Translations under genes and position numbers: made by a program | Source: Microbacterium bovistercoris | GTDB taxonomy: Bacteria; Actinomycetota; Actinomycetes; Actinomycetales; Microbacteriaceae | Assembly: GCF_003387575.1 (NCBI RefSeq) | Contig: NZ_QUAB01000045.1 | Coordinates: 119,529-183,528, forward strand | Length of the DNA stretch: 64,000 bases | Direction: 5' to 3' | In this document: in pieces, positions 36,620-47,883 of the stretch | Numbering within the stretch: the first letter of the stretch is position 1 | Layout of the letters: each line of letters starts with the position of its first letter | The notes under the pieces: model-generated | What the model was told of the DNA's origin: nothing | The model's input: the letters and a program-made list of their open reading frames with translations, nothing else | Database searches by the model: none

Positions 36620-39516
36620 TGTTCACCCGCAACAAGCGCCGGGGCCTCGGCGTCGCCGCCACGTGCGCGGCGGTCGCGATGGCCGCCGGCATGGCCACCC
36701 CCGCGTTCGCGGCCGGCACGGCCGATGAGCCGATGGTGCTCACTCCTGAGCAGGCCGAGCAGCTCTCGGCCGCACTCTCGGCCGATGTCTACCGCGACGC
36801 CGCGGCCGCGACCCAGGACGCGCCCGCTGAGGGCGACGCTGAAACTGAGACGTCGGACGGCGGCAACACCCTGCAGACCGAGACCGAGGCGGCGGCGTGG
36901 AAGCTGACGCAGCGCGCAGCCGCCGAGGGCGACTACGGCATGGTGCAGACCGTGCCCGTGGCGGGCGCCGGCGACGACTACTTCGCCATCGACTCGCTCG
37001 GACTCGTGCAGCGGCGCACCGCAGGCGGTTCCGAGGTGTGGAAGCGAGACAACACCTCGTGGTATGCCGAGTGGGGCGTGAAGCCTGTCCGTCCGTGGCA
37101 GGCCGAGCCGTACCCGGCCCGCATCGTCGTCGGCTACAACGCCGTCAGCCCGTTCGGGCCGGCCTCGGAGAACGGCTTCGCGACGGGAGACTTGACCGGT
37201 GACGGTGTCGCCGATCTGGTGTTCTCCGCTGAAGTCGGTTCGAATCCGTACCGTCCCATGGTCGGTACACCGTCGACCGGCACCTTCGTGACGATCGTCG
37301 ACGGCGCCGATGGCCGCACGCTCTGGCACAAGCTGTACGCCGCCGTGTACGGCCTCTCGCTCGTCGACGGCACCCTCGTGCTGGCCGACTCGCCGTACGT
37401 CAACATCAATTCGCCGGCGGGATCGACCCTCACGCTGCGCGGCCTCACCTTCGCCGAGTCCGGCGACGGGCTGAAGACCGAATCGGAGTGGACCTACGAC
37501 CCCGCCGCCCCGAAGGCGTCCAGCTGGGCCGACCTCGAGCCCATCGGTGACGGCCTGCTCGCGGTCGCTTGGGACCGCCGCAAGGACGCCCTCGCAACCG
37601 TTCCGAGCGGCAACACGCTCGTGATCGACACCGCCGACGGCAGCGTGAAGTGGACCGCGACCGATCGCCTCTACTCGCGTCAGCTGCACCTGGACGCCTC
37701 GCGCGACCGTCTGGTCGCGCTCGAGCAGTCCGACCCCAACGAAGGCGTGCAGTACCAGGTCGTGGCCTACGCGCTCGCCGACGGCGCGCGCAGCGTGCTC
37801 GACACACGCGTCAACGCCATGCCGCTCGCCGCGGCCGTCGGCGACCTGGGTGACGGCGGGCGGTCGGAGATCGTCGTGAGCGAGACCACGCTCGACGGAC
37901 CGACGACCTTCAACGCTTCGACGGTGCGCGGCCTCGACGGCGACTCGGCGGCACAGCGATGGTCGTACACGACCAAGCGCGACGCGGAGAGTACGGGCAA
38001 CGGCCCGCTCGTCTGGGGCACGACGATCGTCGGCGGACGCGTCGTCCTGAACATCCGGGACGACGCGAAGTCGGAGACCGGTGAGAACCGGAGCGGCACG
38101 TGGTTCGGTCGGATCACCGCGCTCGCCGGCAACAACGGCGCGGTCAAGTGGGAGCACACCGGCACTGCGGCCTCGCAGCTGTGGTCGCAGGTGCTCGTGA
38201 GTCGCAAGGACGTGCGGGTTCGCACGGTCGACACCCTGCAGAACGTGCGCACGTACAACGTCGGCTCGGGCAAGCAGACCGCGATCACGCCGCTGCCCGC
38301 GGACTCCTCGTCTGCCGTCACGACGGATGTCAACGGCGACGGGATCGACGACCTCGTCGTGGGCGGCAACTCGTTCGGGCTGTTCGCCTATGACGGGCCC
38401 TCGCTCGTCGCCGGCAAGAAGGTGCTGATCTGGACGGCGACTCTCCCCGGCTCGGTCCAGAAGACCGTGCTCGCGGATGTGAACGGAGACGGCCGCGACG
38501 AGATCGTCGTCGCCGCCGACACCGCCGCCGTCGTCATCGATGCCGCGACCGGCAAGACCATCCGTACGATCGACGGCTCCGGTGAGTTCGTCCGCACGCT
38601 CGGCACACCCGACCTCGACGATGACGGCAAGGCCGAGATCGTGCTGTCCACCGATTCAGTGCAGGCGTACCACGCCGACGGCAAGCTGGCATGGCGGTAC
38701 AAGCCGCAGGACGGCGTCGTGTTCGGCGACGTCTCGTTCGACGGCGACCGGGTTTACGCGGAGTACGCGTCGCGTGGCTCGCTCGGGCTCCCCGCGTCCG
38801 AGATCGCACTCGGCGCCGTCGCGCTGAAGGCGCGCGACGGCGCGGTCGTCTGGCGCGAGACGCCGACCGTGCCGGAAGGGCTCGGCCTCGATGGCACCGT
38901 CTACGGCGCCACCCAGCGCGCTGCGACCTTCGCGTCGCCGGAGATCCCGTACGCCGACGGGCACGCCGTCGTGTACACGTGGCTCAGCCGCCCCACCCCC
39001 GCGCTCCCGCCGGCGATGTTCATGGAGATCCGTGACGGTCGCTCGGGTGAGGTTCTGCACTCGGCGCGCCTCGGCGGGCCGCACAACCTCGGCGGCTGGT
39101 TCACCGGTCCCGAAGGCCTCATGGCGGTCACGACCGGCGCGATCACCACGTTCGGCGCGGAGGGTGACGACACCATCATGCGCACCGTGCCGACCCTCGT
39201 GGACGCCGGTTTCGCGACGGCTCCGAGCGGTGAGCGCATCGTCGTCGCGGGCTCGGAGGGTGGCCTCTCGTCGTGGCCTGCGTCGAATCTGACGGTGAAC
39301 TCGCCCGGCTTCCTGCCCTCTGTGGCCTCGATCAACGCGATCGCCGCACGCGAGCTGGCGCTCGGCGACCTCGACGGCGACGGACGCGTCGAGGCGGTGT
39401 CGCTCAACTACAACGCGCGCGGCACCGACCGGGCGGCTGGGCTCTTCGGCTCGGCCTACTCCACGCCGTTCACGGCGATGCGCAAGTTCATCGTCGTGTC
39501 CGTCGACGCACCCTGA
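36616..39516 (+). CDS. Secreted FG-GAP / VCBS repeat protein
   Basis: 966 residues. ATG at 36616 overlaps the protease stop; a second ATG at 36619 is equally possible. Signal peptide: basic start, hydrophobic run, then PAFAAG near 34. Calcium-loop type repeats of an FG-GAP beta-propeller: GDLTGDGVADLV, TDVNGDGIDDLV (near 570), ADVNGDGRDEIV (near 619), PDLDDDGKAEIV (near 665), GDLDGDGRVEAV (near 916), mixed with PQQ-like strands such as GRTLWHK and GAVKWEH. Probably an extracellular beta-propeller binding protein that works with the protease encoded just upstream. No anchor motif was seen at the C-terminus. Confidence 0.85.
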   Translation: MMFTRNKRRGLGVAATCAAVAMAAGMATPAFAAGTADEPMVLTPEQAEQLSAALSADVYRDAAAATQDAPAEGDAETETSDGGNTLQTETEAAAWKLTQRAAAEGDYGMVQTVPVAGAGDDYFAIDSLGLVQRRTAGGSEVWKRDNTSWYAEWGVKPVRPWQAEPYPARIVVGYNAVSPFGPASENGFATGDLTGDGVADLVFSAEVGSNPYRPMVGTPSTGTFVTIVDGADGRTLWHKLYAAVYGLSLVDGTLVLADSPYVNINSPAGSTLTLRGLTFAESGDGLKTESEWTYDPAAPKASSWADLEPIGDGLLAVAWDRRKDALATVPSGNTLVIDTADGSVKWTATDRLYSRQLHLDASRDRLVALEQSDPNEGVQYQVVAYALADGARSVLDTRVNAMPLAAAVGDLGDGGRSEIVVSETTLDGPTTFNASTVRGLDGDSAAQRWSYTTKRDAESTGNGPLVWGTTIVGGRVVLNIRDDAKSETGENRSGTWFGRITALAGNNGAVKWEHTGTAASQLWSQVLVSRKDVRVRTVDTLQNVRTYNVGSGKQTAITPLPADSSSAVTTDVNGDGIDDLVVGGNSFGLFAYDGPSLVAGKKVLIWTATLPGSVQKTVLADVNGDGRDEIVVAADTAAVVIDAATGKTIRTIDGSGEFVRTLGTPDLDDDGKAEIVLSTDSVQAYHADGKLAWRYKPQDGVVFGDVSFDGDRVYAEYASRGSLGLPASEIALGAVALKARDGAVVWRETPTVPEGLGLDGTVYGATQRAATFASPEIPYADGHAVVYTWLSRPTPALPPAMFMEIRDGRSGEVLHSARLGGPHNLGGWFTGPEGLMAVTTGAITTFGAEGDDTIMRTVPTLVDAGFATAPSGERIVVAGSEGGLSSWPASNLTVNSPGFLPSVASINAIAARELALGDLDGDGRVEAVSLNYNARGTDRAAGLFGSAYSTPFTAMRKFIVVSVDAP

Positions 39517-39532
39517 CCGGCGGGAGCGCACG

Positions 39533-39574
39533 CGGCCCGTGGCCTCTCGCCCTCCGGCGAGGGGCCACGGGCCG
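39533..39574. terminator. Terminator after FG-GAP gene
   Basis: Stem CGGCCCGTGGCC (39533-39544) with complement at 39563-39574. An inner CTCGCC/GGCGAG pair extends the hairpin. Confidence 0.75.
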
Positions 39575-39584
39575 TTCCGGCGAC

Positions 39585-39590
39585 TAATCT
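39585..39590 (+). promoter_or_regulatory. -10 box (TAATCT), leaderless start of BTAD regulator
   Basis: TAATCT is seven bases before the ATG at 39598. No ribosome binding site is present. Confidence 0.5.
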
Positions 39591-39597
39591 CGGTTAC

Positions 39598-42500
39598 ATG
39601 GCAAGTGCGAAGGACGCCCCGGCGGTGGCACCGGGCGCACCGCGCCTTCACCTGCACCTGCTGGGCGGCTTCCGTGCGTCGCGCGACGACGGACCGCCCC
39701 TGCCCGAGCAGTGGACGCGGCCCGGCGCACGCACCCTCGTGAAGCTGCTCGCCGTCGCACCGGGGCACCGATTGCATCGGGACGAGATCATCGCCGTCTG
39801 CTGGCCGGACGCGACACCGGAGGCCGCCCAGCGCAGCCTCGGCGTCGCTCTGCACGCTGCGCGCCGTGCACTCGAGCCCGAACTCGCGGCGCGGCAGCCA
39901 TCGAGCTACCTGACCACAGACGCTGCCCTGCTCCGGCTCGAGACGGCGACCGTCGAGATCGACGCCGACCAGGCCGAGGCACTTGCCGCGGCGGCGCTCG
40001 CCGACGGCGGCGTCCCCGAACTGACGGCCGCCGCCACGGCGCTCGCCGGCGATCTGCTGCCCGAGGATCGCTACGCCGAGTGGTCCCAGCCGCTCCGCCG
40101 CAGACTCGCCGAGGCCCGCACCCGCGTGCAGCTGCAGCTCGCCGACGCACTGCTCGACGCGGGACGCACGGAGGAATCGGTCGCAGCGGCAAGAGAGGCG
40201 CTCTCCGCATACCCCGCCGAAGAACGGGCGCACCGCACGATCATGCGCGCGTACCTGTCCCAGGGGCTCCGGCGTCAGGCCATCCATCAGTACCATGCCT
40301 GCCGCGAGGCGCTCGATGACGAGCTGGGCGTGCGCCCGGGACCGCAGACCGAGGCGCTGCATCTGCAGGCGCTCGATGTGCGCCACCCCGGTGCGAATCG
40401 CTCCGTCGACGGTGCCGTGCTGCCGCCGCCTGTGCTGCGGACTCCGCCGGCGAGCCCTCTCAGAGGCCGAGATGCCATCGTCGCTCGGCTCGCCGCCGAT
40501 GACGCGCCCGCCGTGCTCCTCGTGACGGGTGAGGCCGGGATCGGCAAGACGCGGGTCGTCACCGAGGCCGCCCGTCGCATGCTCGACGCCGGATCGTTCG
40601 TGCTCTGGGGCGCCGCCCGCGATGCGGATGCGCACACGCCGTACGGCGCCGTGGTGGAGGCACTCGACGGGTGGCTGGCCGGCCGTCCGGCCGCCGAGCG
40701 GGCGAGAGTCGGCGGCGAGTACCCCGAACTCGCGGCGCTGCTCCCGAGCCTCGGCTCGGCCTCGCCCACCCTGCAGCGCAGCCCTGACGACGAACGCCGC
40801 CGCCTGTTCCTCGCCGCGGACGCCTTGCTCGGCGACCTCTCCGCGACGGCTCCCGTGCTCCTCGTGCTCGATGACCTGCACACCGCCGACCTCGGCACCG
40901 TGCAGCTGCTCAGCAGCCTGGCCCGCCGGGCCACAGCCACAGGCGCGCGCTGGCGCGCGATCGCGACCTTCCGAGATGACGAACTCGTCGCCGACGACGC
41001 GCGGCGCGGCATCCTCGACGGATTGCAGCATGACGGCGTCGCCGCGGAGGTGGCCGTGCCCCGGCTCGACCGTGAGGACTGCCGCGCCCTCGCGCTCGAC
41101 ATCGCCGGCGACGCGGTCGCCGACCGCGTCTGGCAGCTGTCGCTCGGCCACCCGCTGTTCGCGATCGAGCTCGCGCGCGAGGCGGGCGATCTCGGTACGA
41201 GGAGCCCTGGATCGTCGGGGGTGCGTCCGCTCGTCGCGGCACGCCTGGCCCGGCTGCCGCTCACCGCGCGTCGTGTCGCAGAGGTGGTCGCGATCGCGGG
41301 CGGTGAGGCGGCGGTCTCCGAGGTGATCGACGTCGCCACGCACGCCCTGCACCCTCCGCTCTCGAACGGCGAGGCCGCGGAGGCCGTCGACGCGGCCCTC
41401 AACGCATCCGTACTGTTCGAGCGCGACCTCGTCATCGACGGCCGGCCCGTGCCCGGCCTCGTCTTCCAGCATCCGCTCGTGCGGCTCACCGCCTATGACG
41501 AGCTCTCCCAGGCGCGCCGTCAGGTGCTGCACGGTGCCTTCGCCGACGTGGTGCTCCGCCGGCGTCCGCACGCCGTCGACACGCTCGCCACCCACCTCTC
41601 CCGTGCCGATGACCCACGCTCGACGACGTACCTTCGTCAGGCAGCCGAACGCGCAGCCGCACTGAGCGCCAATGACACGGCCGATCTGTACTACTCGGAG
41701 CTCATCAGCCGCCTCGACGCCGTGAGCGCGGAGGCCGCGTGGGTGCGGCTCGAGCGCAGCGTCATCCTGCAGCGGACCGGCCGGTTCGACGAGGCGCTGG
41801 CGGTGCTCACCGAGGCGCTCGGAGATCTCCGGCGTCGTGATGACGATGACGGCGTCGTCCTCGCCACGGCGCGGATGGCGGAGGTGCTGATCAGCACGGC
41901 CTCGCCGCACGATGCACTGGCGACGCTCGACACCGCGCCTGTCTCTGCGGGATCCGGCGCGCTGGCGGCCACCACGCACCACCTGGCACGCACCAGGGCG
42001 CTGCTCGTCACAGGTCGCTATTCCGACGCCGTGGACTTCGCCGCCCGCGCGCAGCAGACCGCCGGTCAGGTGCCGGAGCAGCGCCGCGGCGGCCTGATCG
42101 CCCGCGCGCTCCAGTTCCAGGCGGTGTCGCTGGCCCTTGCCGGGCGAGTCGCAGAGGCCGGCCCCGTCGCCGATGAGGCACTTCCCCATGCCGAGGCCTA
42201 CGGAGACCCGCAGATCCTCGCCTCGGTGCTGTCCGTCCGGCGCGAGCAGGCGCGACGCTCGGGCCGCCTGCACGATGCACTGGCGATGGGGCGCCAGGCG
42301 CTCGAGCTCGCCGAGAGATCCGGCGAGCGGCTGTCGCAGGCGTTCGAGCAGGCGAATCTCGCCGAGCTGCACCTCCTCGTCGACGAGGTCGACGTCGCAG
42401 CCGAACTGGCGGATGCGGCGTGCACCGCGCCTCCCGATCAGGCTGGTCTCTCCACGCCCTACGCGCTGGTCTCGCGCGCACTCGTGCTCATACGGCGCGA

Positions 42501-42927
42501 ACAGGACCCCTCCGCAGTCCTCGATGAGGCTCAGCGCGCTGCAGAGGCCTCGGCCGATCGTCAGGCAATCGACGAAGCCGGCAGGGCGCGGGCGACCTGG
42601 CTGATCGAGACGGGCGCGTATGACGAGGCCCTGCGCGTCCTCGGAGGACTCACCAGGGGCTCAGCGACTGCGGAGGCGTGGGCGCACCTCGGCCTCGGCG
42701 ATGCAGCCGCTGCCGCCGAGCTCTCCGCCGCCGAGATCGCGCGCTCTGCGACCGGCGGCGAGCTGCTCTCCGAGGTCGATGCGAGGATCGCCCACGCCGC
42801 CGCGCTCGCCGCCCAGGGTCTGGGACCGCGCGCGGACGAGGAGTTCGCCGAGGCGGAGGAGCTCGCGACGCGACTGCCGTACCCGGCTGCGCTGGTCCAG
42901 TTGGCGCGCGCACGCGCACGCCGGTGA
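39598..42927 (+). CDS. BTAD-domain AAA ATPase transcriptional regulator (SARP-like)
   Basis: 1109 residues. The N-terminus has an OmpR-type winged helix (LHLLGGFRASRDDGPPL ... RTLVKLLAVAPGHRLHRDEIIAVCWPD) and a BTAD domain (about 105-260). A P-loop ATPase follows (VTGEAGIGKTR, about 309-319; LLVLDDLHTADLG as Walker B). The C-terminal half is TPR-like helices. This is the AfsR/large-SARP architecture, a cytosolic activator of secondary metabolism or adaptation genes. Targets are unknown. The FG-GAP/protease pair upstream ends in a terminator, so this gene is its own unit. Confidence 0.9.
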   Translation: MASAKDAPAVAPGAPRLHLHLLGGFRASRDDGPPLPEQWTRPGARTLVKLLAVAPGHRLHRDEIIAVCWPDATPEAAQRSLGVALHAARRALEPELAARQPSSYLTTDAALLRLETATVEIDADQAEALAAAALADGGVPELTAAATALAGDLLPEDRYAEWSQPLRRRLAEARTRVQLQLADALLDAGRTEESVAAAREALSAYPAEERAHRTIMRAYLSQGLRRQAIHQYHACREALDDELGVRPGPQTEALHLQALDVRHPGANRSVDGAVLPPPVLRTPPASPLRGRDAIVARLAADDAPAVLLVTGEAGIGKTRVVTEAARRMLDAGSFVLWGAARDADAHTPYGAVVEALDGWLAGRPAAERARVGGEYPELAALLPSLGSASPTLQRSPDDERRRLFLAADALLGDLSATAPVLLVLDDLHTADLGTVQLLSSLARRATATGARWRAIATFRDDELVADDARRGILDGLQHDGVAAEVAVPRLDREDCRALALDIAGDAVADRVWQLSLGHPLFAIELAREAGDLGTRSPGSSGVRPLVAARLARLPLTARRVAEVVAIAGGEAAVSEVIDVATHALHPPLSNGEAAEAVDAALNASVLFERDLVIDGRPVPGLVFQHPLVRLTAYDELSQARRQVLHGAFADVVLRRRPHAVDTLATHLSRADDPRSTTYLRQAAERAAALSANDTADLYYSELISRLDAVSAEAAWVRLERSVILQRTGRFDEALAVLTEALGDLRRRDDDDGVVLATARMAEVLISTASPHDALATLDTAPVSAGSGALAATTHHLARTRALLVTGRYSDAVDFAARAQQTAGQVPEQRRGGLIARALQFQAVSLALAGRVAEAGPVADEALPHAEAYGDPQILASVLSVRREQARRSGRLHDALAMGRQALELAERSGERLSQAFEQANLAELHLLVDEVDVAAELADAACTAPPDQAGLSTPYALVSRALVLIRREQDPSAVLDEAQRAAEASADRQAIDEAGRARATWLIETGAYDEALRVLGGLTRGSATAEAWAHLGLGDAAAAAELSAAEIARSATGGELLSEVDARIAHAAALAAQGLGPRADEEFAEAEELATRLPYPAALVQLARARARR

Positions 42928-42949
42928 CAACTCGTGGCCTCGTTCCGTC

Positions 42950-43711
42950 TCAGGGTGCGGCGTTCACCCGATCGATCGCTGCACGCGCTGCGGCGACGAT
43001 CGTCGCGTCCGTCGCATCGAATCCGGCCGCTCCTCCGCCGGGGCCGCTCGGCGCGGCGTCGCCGGAGGGTCGGCGGGCGGAGAGATGCACCGCGACCGCC
43101 CCTGCCGACACGAGTGCGGGAATGTCCACGGCGCGGACTCCCCCGCCTGGCATGATCTGCACGCGGCCGGCGGACCTGCGGACGAGCGCCTCGATCGTGC
43201 CTCGTCCGTCGATGCTGCGCGCGGCGCCTCCGCTGGTCAGCACACGGCGGACGCCGAGTTCGGCCAGCCGATCTATGGCGTCCTCCGGGGTGCTGAGCGT
43301 GTCGATGGCGCGGTGGAAGACGACCTCGGCGCCCTCTGCGGCATCCGCCCAGCGCCTGAGCGCCTCCACGTCGATCCCGCCCTCGGCGTCCAGCGCTCCG
43401 ATGACCACCGCTCCTGCCCCGCGACGTACGACCTCACGCACGTCGGCGGTGACCACAGAGATCTCGTCGGCGTCGTAGACGAAGCCGCCGGGCCGGGGGC
43501 GCACGAGCACTGCGACGCGATCAGCATGACCCGCGACAGCGAGCACCGCCTCGACGGCACCGGCGGATGGTGTGAGTCCGCCGGTCTCCGCGAGCGCCTG
43601 ACACAGCTCGACGCGATCCGCGCCGGCACCGAACGCGGTGCGCGCACCGGCGGCGTCCTGCACGGCGATCTCCAGCTGAACGCGATGCTCCCGGCCCTGG
43701 GCGGTGATCAT
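42950..43711 (-). CDS. cutC: Copper homeostasis protein CutC family
   Basis: 253 residues from the ATG at 43711. CutC TIM-barrel signatures: LEIAVQDAAGARTAFGAGADRVELCQALAETGGLTPS, VAVLVRPRPGGFVYD, VVIGALDAEGGIDVEAL, LTSGGAARSIDG and IMPGGGVRA. A copper role comes from older E. coli genetics and is disputed; some homologues act in sugar contexts. Here it overlaps the stop of a fucosidase remnant as ATGA, suggesting it once was the last gene of a glycan operon. Its own upstream promoter may be lost. Confidence 0.9.
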   Translation of the reverse strand: MITAQGREHRVQLEIAVQDAAGARTAFGAGADRVELCQALAETGGLTPSAGAVEAVLAVAGHADRVAVLVRPRPGGFVYDADEISVVTADVREVVRRGAGAVVIGALDAEGGIDVEALRRWADAAEGAEVVFHRAIDTLSTPEDAIDRLAELGVRRVLTSGGAARSIDGRGTIEALVRRSAGRVQIMPGGGVRAVDIPALVSAGAVAVHLSARRPSGDAAPSGPGGGAAGFDATDATIVAAARAAIDRVNAAP

Positions 43712-44145
43712 CCGATCGTCGCCACCGCGACGGCCGCGCCGCGCAGTCCGTCCGGGATGCTCAGGGTCGCGGTGCCGTCGGCGTGCGACGTCGCCGCGGC
43801 GATCGATCCGTCCGCCCACCGGGCTTCGCGTCCGGCCAGCTCGGGCGGAAGCGTCACCTCGCCGGTCGCCGGATCGAGCGCGTGCAGATAGACGCCCGCG
43901 GACGACGCCGTGTACCGCACGGGAGCGAGCGGTTCGCCGAAGCGGACCCATGGCCGGGTGCCGTAGATCGCATCGCCGTTCTCGCCCAGCCAGGAACCCA
44001 TCGCGCGCATGGCGGCCAGCTGCAGCGGCGGGATCGAGCCGTCAGCCGCGGGGCCGACGTTGATCAGCAGGTTGCCGTTCTTCGAGACGACGTCGACGAG
44101 CATGCGGATCAGCAGCGCGGCGACGGCGAAGTCGTCGTCGCCCTT
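43708..44145 (-). pseudogene. C-terminal remnant of GH29 alpha-L-fucosidase
   Basis: The minus strand reads ALLIRMLVDVVSKNGNLLINVGP, AADGSIPPLQLAAMRAMGSWLGENGDAIYGTRPW and a C-terminal beta domain, matching the last third of an alpha-L-fucosidase (family motif LVDVVSKNGNLLLN). Residues upstream of about 44120-44145 become antisense of a ROK gene, so the catalytic N-terminal two thirds are gone. The stop overlaps cutC. Confidence 0.8.
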
Positions 44146-44169
44146 GCCTCCGTCACGGCCCCCACGCGC

Positions 44170-44892
44170 TTGATCCCCGGTCCGGTCGACGTCACGACCG
44201 GTTCGGTCGATCAGCCGTCCCGGATGCCCGGCTGGCCGGGATTCCGTGTCGGCGAGCACCTGCGCGCCCGGCACGGCGTCCCCGCGGCCGTCGACAACGA
44301 CGCGAACCTGGCGGCGCTCGGCGAGCACACCGCGCAATTCGGTGCGGAGAAGCACTCCATCACCGTCAAGGCGGGCACCGCGATCGGCAGCGGCATCATC
44401 GTGGACGGCCGGGTGCATCGCGGGGCCACCGGAGCCGCCGGTGACATCACGCACACGAGGATCGACGGCAGCGGCGACATCCCGTGCTCCTGCGGCAACA
44501 CCGGCTGCCTGGAGACGGTCGCCAGCGGCGCCAGCCTCGTGCGGCAGATGCACGAGCGCGGCTACAGCACGGTGCACACCACCGAGGACGTGCTCGCGCT
44601 CGCCAGGGACGCGCACCCGGATGCGACCACGCTCGTGCGCACGGCGGGCAACCACCTCGGTCAGGCGCTGTCGGGGGTGGTGAACTTCTTCAACCCGCAC
44701 GCTCTGTTCCTCACCGGCAGCATGAGCGCGTCCGAGCCGTTCCTGGCCGCCGTCCGCAGCAGGGTCTACGAGGCCTGCCACCCACTGGTCACGCAGACCC
44801 TGCGCATCGAGGCCGCGCGCACGGGAGCGGACGCCATCCTGCAGGGCGCAGCCCGGCTGGCGATGGACGGTCTCGAACTGCGGGCCCCCTGA
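44170..44892 (+). pseudogene. N-terminally truncated ROK family protein
   Basis: From about IPGPVDVTTGSV onward the frame is a good ROK protein: PSRMPGWPGFRVGEHL, AAVDNDANLAALGEH (DNDAN motif), GTAIGSGIIVDGRVHRGATGAAGDITHTRI and the zinc motif CSCGNTGCLE. The N-terminal ATP-binding lobe and any helix-turn-helix are missing. An open frame runs left into fucosidase antisense, which is coincidental. Whether the original was a sugar kinase or a NagC/XylR-type repressor cannot be told. Confidence 0.8.
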
Positions 44893-44895
44893 CGC

Positions 44896-46164
44896 TCACA
44901 CGCCGATGAGCGTCAGCTCTATCACCGGGATCAGCACGTCCGGCCGCTGCACGGGCAGGTGCACGGTGAGGGTGCCCTCGGCCTGCCCCGCGGGCGTCAT
45001 GTTCACCGCCTGCTGGTCGGGGTCGATCACGGACGTGCGCAGCCACGAGCCGTCGTTCAGCAGCCGCGCGAAGCTCACGCGACCACCGAGATCCGGCAGG
45101 TGCACGAAGCCCAGCGGCCACGAGAACAGGTGCAGGTAGAGCCGGTCGCCGCGGCGCGTGTAGACGCCCTCGCGGGGCGGCACGAAGTCGGCGTGCCCCG
45201 CTCCGACGATCGCGTCCCGGTGCAGCCGCATCCACTCCCCGATCTCGGCGAGCGTCGCCTCGTCGCGCGGTGCGATCTCGCCGCGCCCGTTCGGACCGAC
45301 GTTGAGCAGCATGTTGCCGTCCATCGACACCGAGTCCGCCAGCATCTGCGCGAGCAGGGTCGAGGACTTCTGGTCGTGGTTGTCGCGGTGATATCCCCAG
45401 GAGCCGTTCAGGGTCTGACAGGCCTCCCACACCTGGGGTACGCCGTTCCGGTCGACCAGGGGCGAGGTCGGCTGGTACTGCTCGGGCGTGACCAGATCGC
45501 CGGGGATGCCCAGCCGGTCGTTGACCAGCATGTCCGGCTGCAGCTCGCGACACAGGGCCAGCAGCTCTTCGGATCCCCAGTCCTCGGGGCCCTTTCCGGC
45601 CCAGCCGTCCCGGCTCTCCGGGTAGTTGAAGTCGAAGAACAGGTAGTCGAGCGTGCCGTAGCGTGTGAGCAGCTCCCGCACCTGCGCGTGCAGATAGGCG
45701 CGGTAACGCGCCATGTCCCTGCTCTCGTTGAGCTCAGCCGCATCGACGTCGTCACGGCGCGGGTGGTTCCAGTCCACGGTGAAGTCGGGGTGATGCCAGT
45801 CCAGCAACGAGTGGTAGAAGCCGACCTGGAGCCCCTCGGCGCGCACGGCGTCGACGAACTCGCGCACGATGTCGCGCCCGCAGGTGGTGACCGACGAGAA
45901 GTCGGTCTGGTCGGTGTCCCACAGGCAGAACCCGTCGTGGTGCTTGGTCGTCAGCACCACGTAGCCCATGCCGGTCTCCTTCGCCCTGCGGGCCAGCGCC
46001 CGTGCGTCGAAGAGATCCGGGTCGAAGTGCTCCACGTAGGGCCGGTAGTCCTCATCCGTCAGGCGCTCGTAGTTCTGCACCCACTCGTGCCGCGCCGCCA
46101 CGCTGTACGCACCGAAGTGCACGAACATCCCGAACCGGGCCTCATCGAACCATTGCTGCCGCAT
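44896..46164 (-). CDS. Alpha-L-fucosidase (GH29), intact
   Basis: 422 residues, ATG at 46164 with GGAGG upstream. Family features: FGMFVHFGAYSV, GYVVLTTKHHDGFCLWDTDQTDF, DYLFFDFNYPES (probable nucleophile Asp), NDRLGIPGD and NMLLNVGPNGRGEI. No signal peptide, so cytosolic. It would hydrolyse imported alpha-fucosides. It ends close to the ROK remnant (convergent). A perfect palindrome lies just upstream of the ribosome binding site. It is not a close copy of the adjacent remnant, so the two are diverged relatives rather than a recent duplicate. Confidence 0.9.
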   Translation of the reverse strand: MRQQWFDEARFGMFVHFGAYSVAARHEWVQNYERLTDEDYRPYVEHFDPDLFDARALARRAKETGMGYVVLTTKHHDGFCLWDTDQTDFSSVTTCGRDIVREFVDAVRAEGLQVGFYHSLLDWHHPDFTVDWNHPRRDDVDAAELNESRDMARYRAYLHAQVRELLTRYGTLDYLFFDFNYPESRDGWAGKGPEDWGSEELLALCRELQPDMLVNDRLGIPGDLVTPEQYQPTSPLVDRNGVPQVWEACQTLNGSWGYHRDNHDQKSSTLLAQMLADSVSMDGNMLLNVGPNGRGEIAPRDEATLAEIGEWMRLHRDAIVGAGHADFVPPREGVYTRRGDRLYLHLFSWPLGFVHLPDLGGRVSFARLLNDGSWLRTSVIDPDQQAVNMTPAGQAEGTLTVHLPVQRPDVLIPVIELTLIGV

Positions 46165-46177
46165 ACCTCCATCCTGG

Positions 46178-46198
46178 CACAGACATCGGATGTCTGTG
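46178..46198. promoter_or_regulatory. Palindromic operator upstream of GH29 fucosidase
   Basis: Perfect 10-base arms CACAGACATC (46178-46187) and complement (46189-46198) around one base, ending 14 bases before the fucosidase start. Its form suits a LacI, GntR or ROK-type repressor. Confidence 0.65.
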
Positions 46199-46214
46199 TC
46201 GGTGAAGACAGAAG

Positions 46215-46245
46215 AGCGGATGCCGCCCGCTGGGCGACATCCGCT
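46215..46245. terminator. Terminator of ilvC
   Basis: Stem AGCGGATG (46215-46222) with complement at 46238-46245, 15-base loop, 18 bases past the ilvC stop. Confidence 0.65.
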
Positions 46246-46263
46246 TCTCCGGTGTCTGTCAGG

Positions 46264-47881
<1,618 letters not shown>

Positions 47882-47883
47882 GA

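Noticed and set aside
43783..44892. Full-length 369-residue ROK protein
   Set aside because: The first 125 residues are antisense to fucosidase sequence and lack the ROK N-terminal lobe; only the region from about 44170 is ROK-like.
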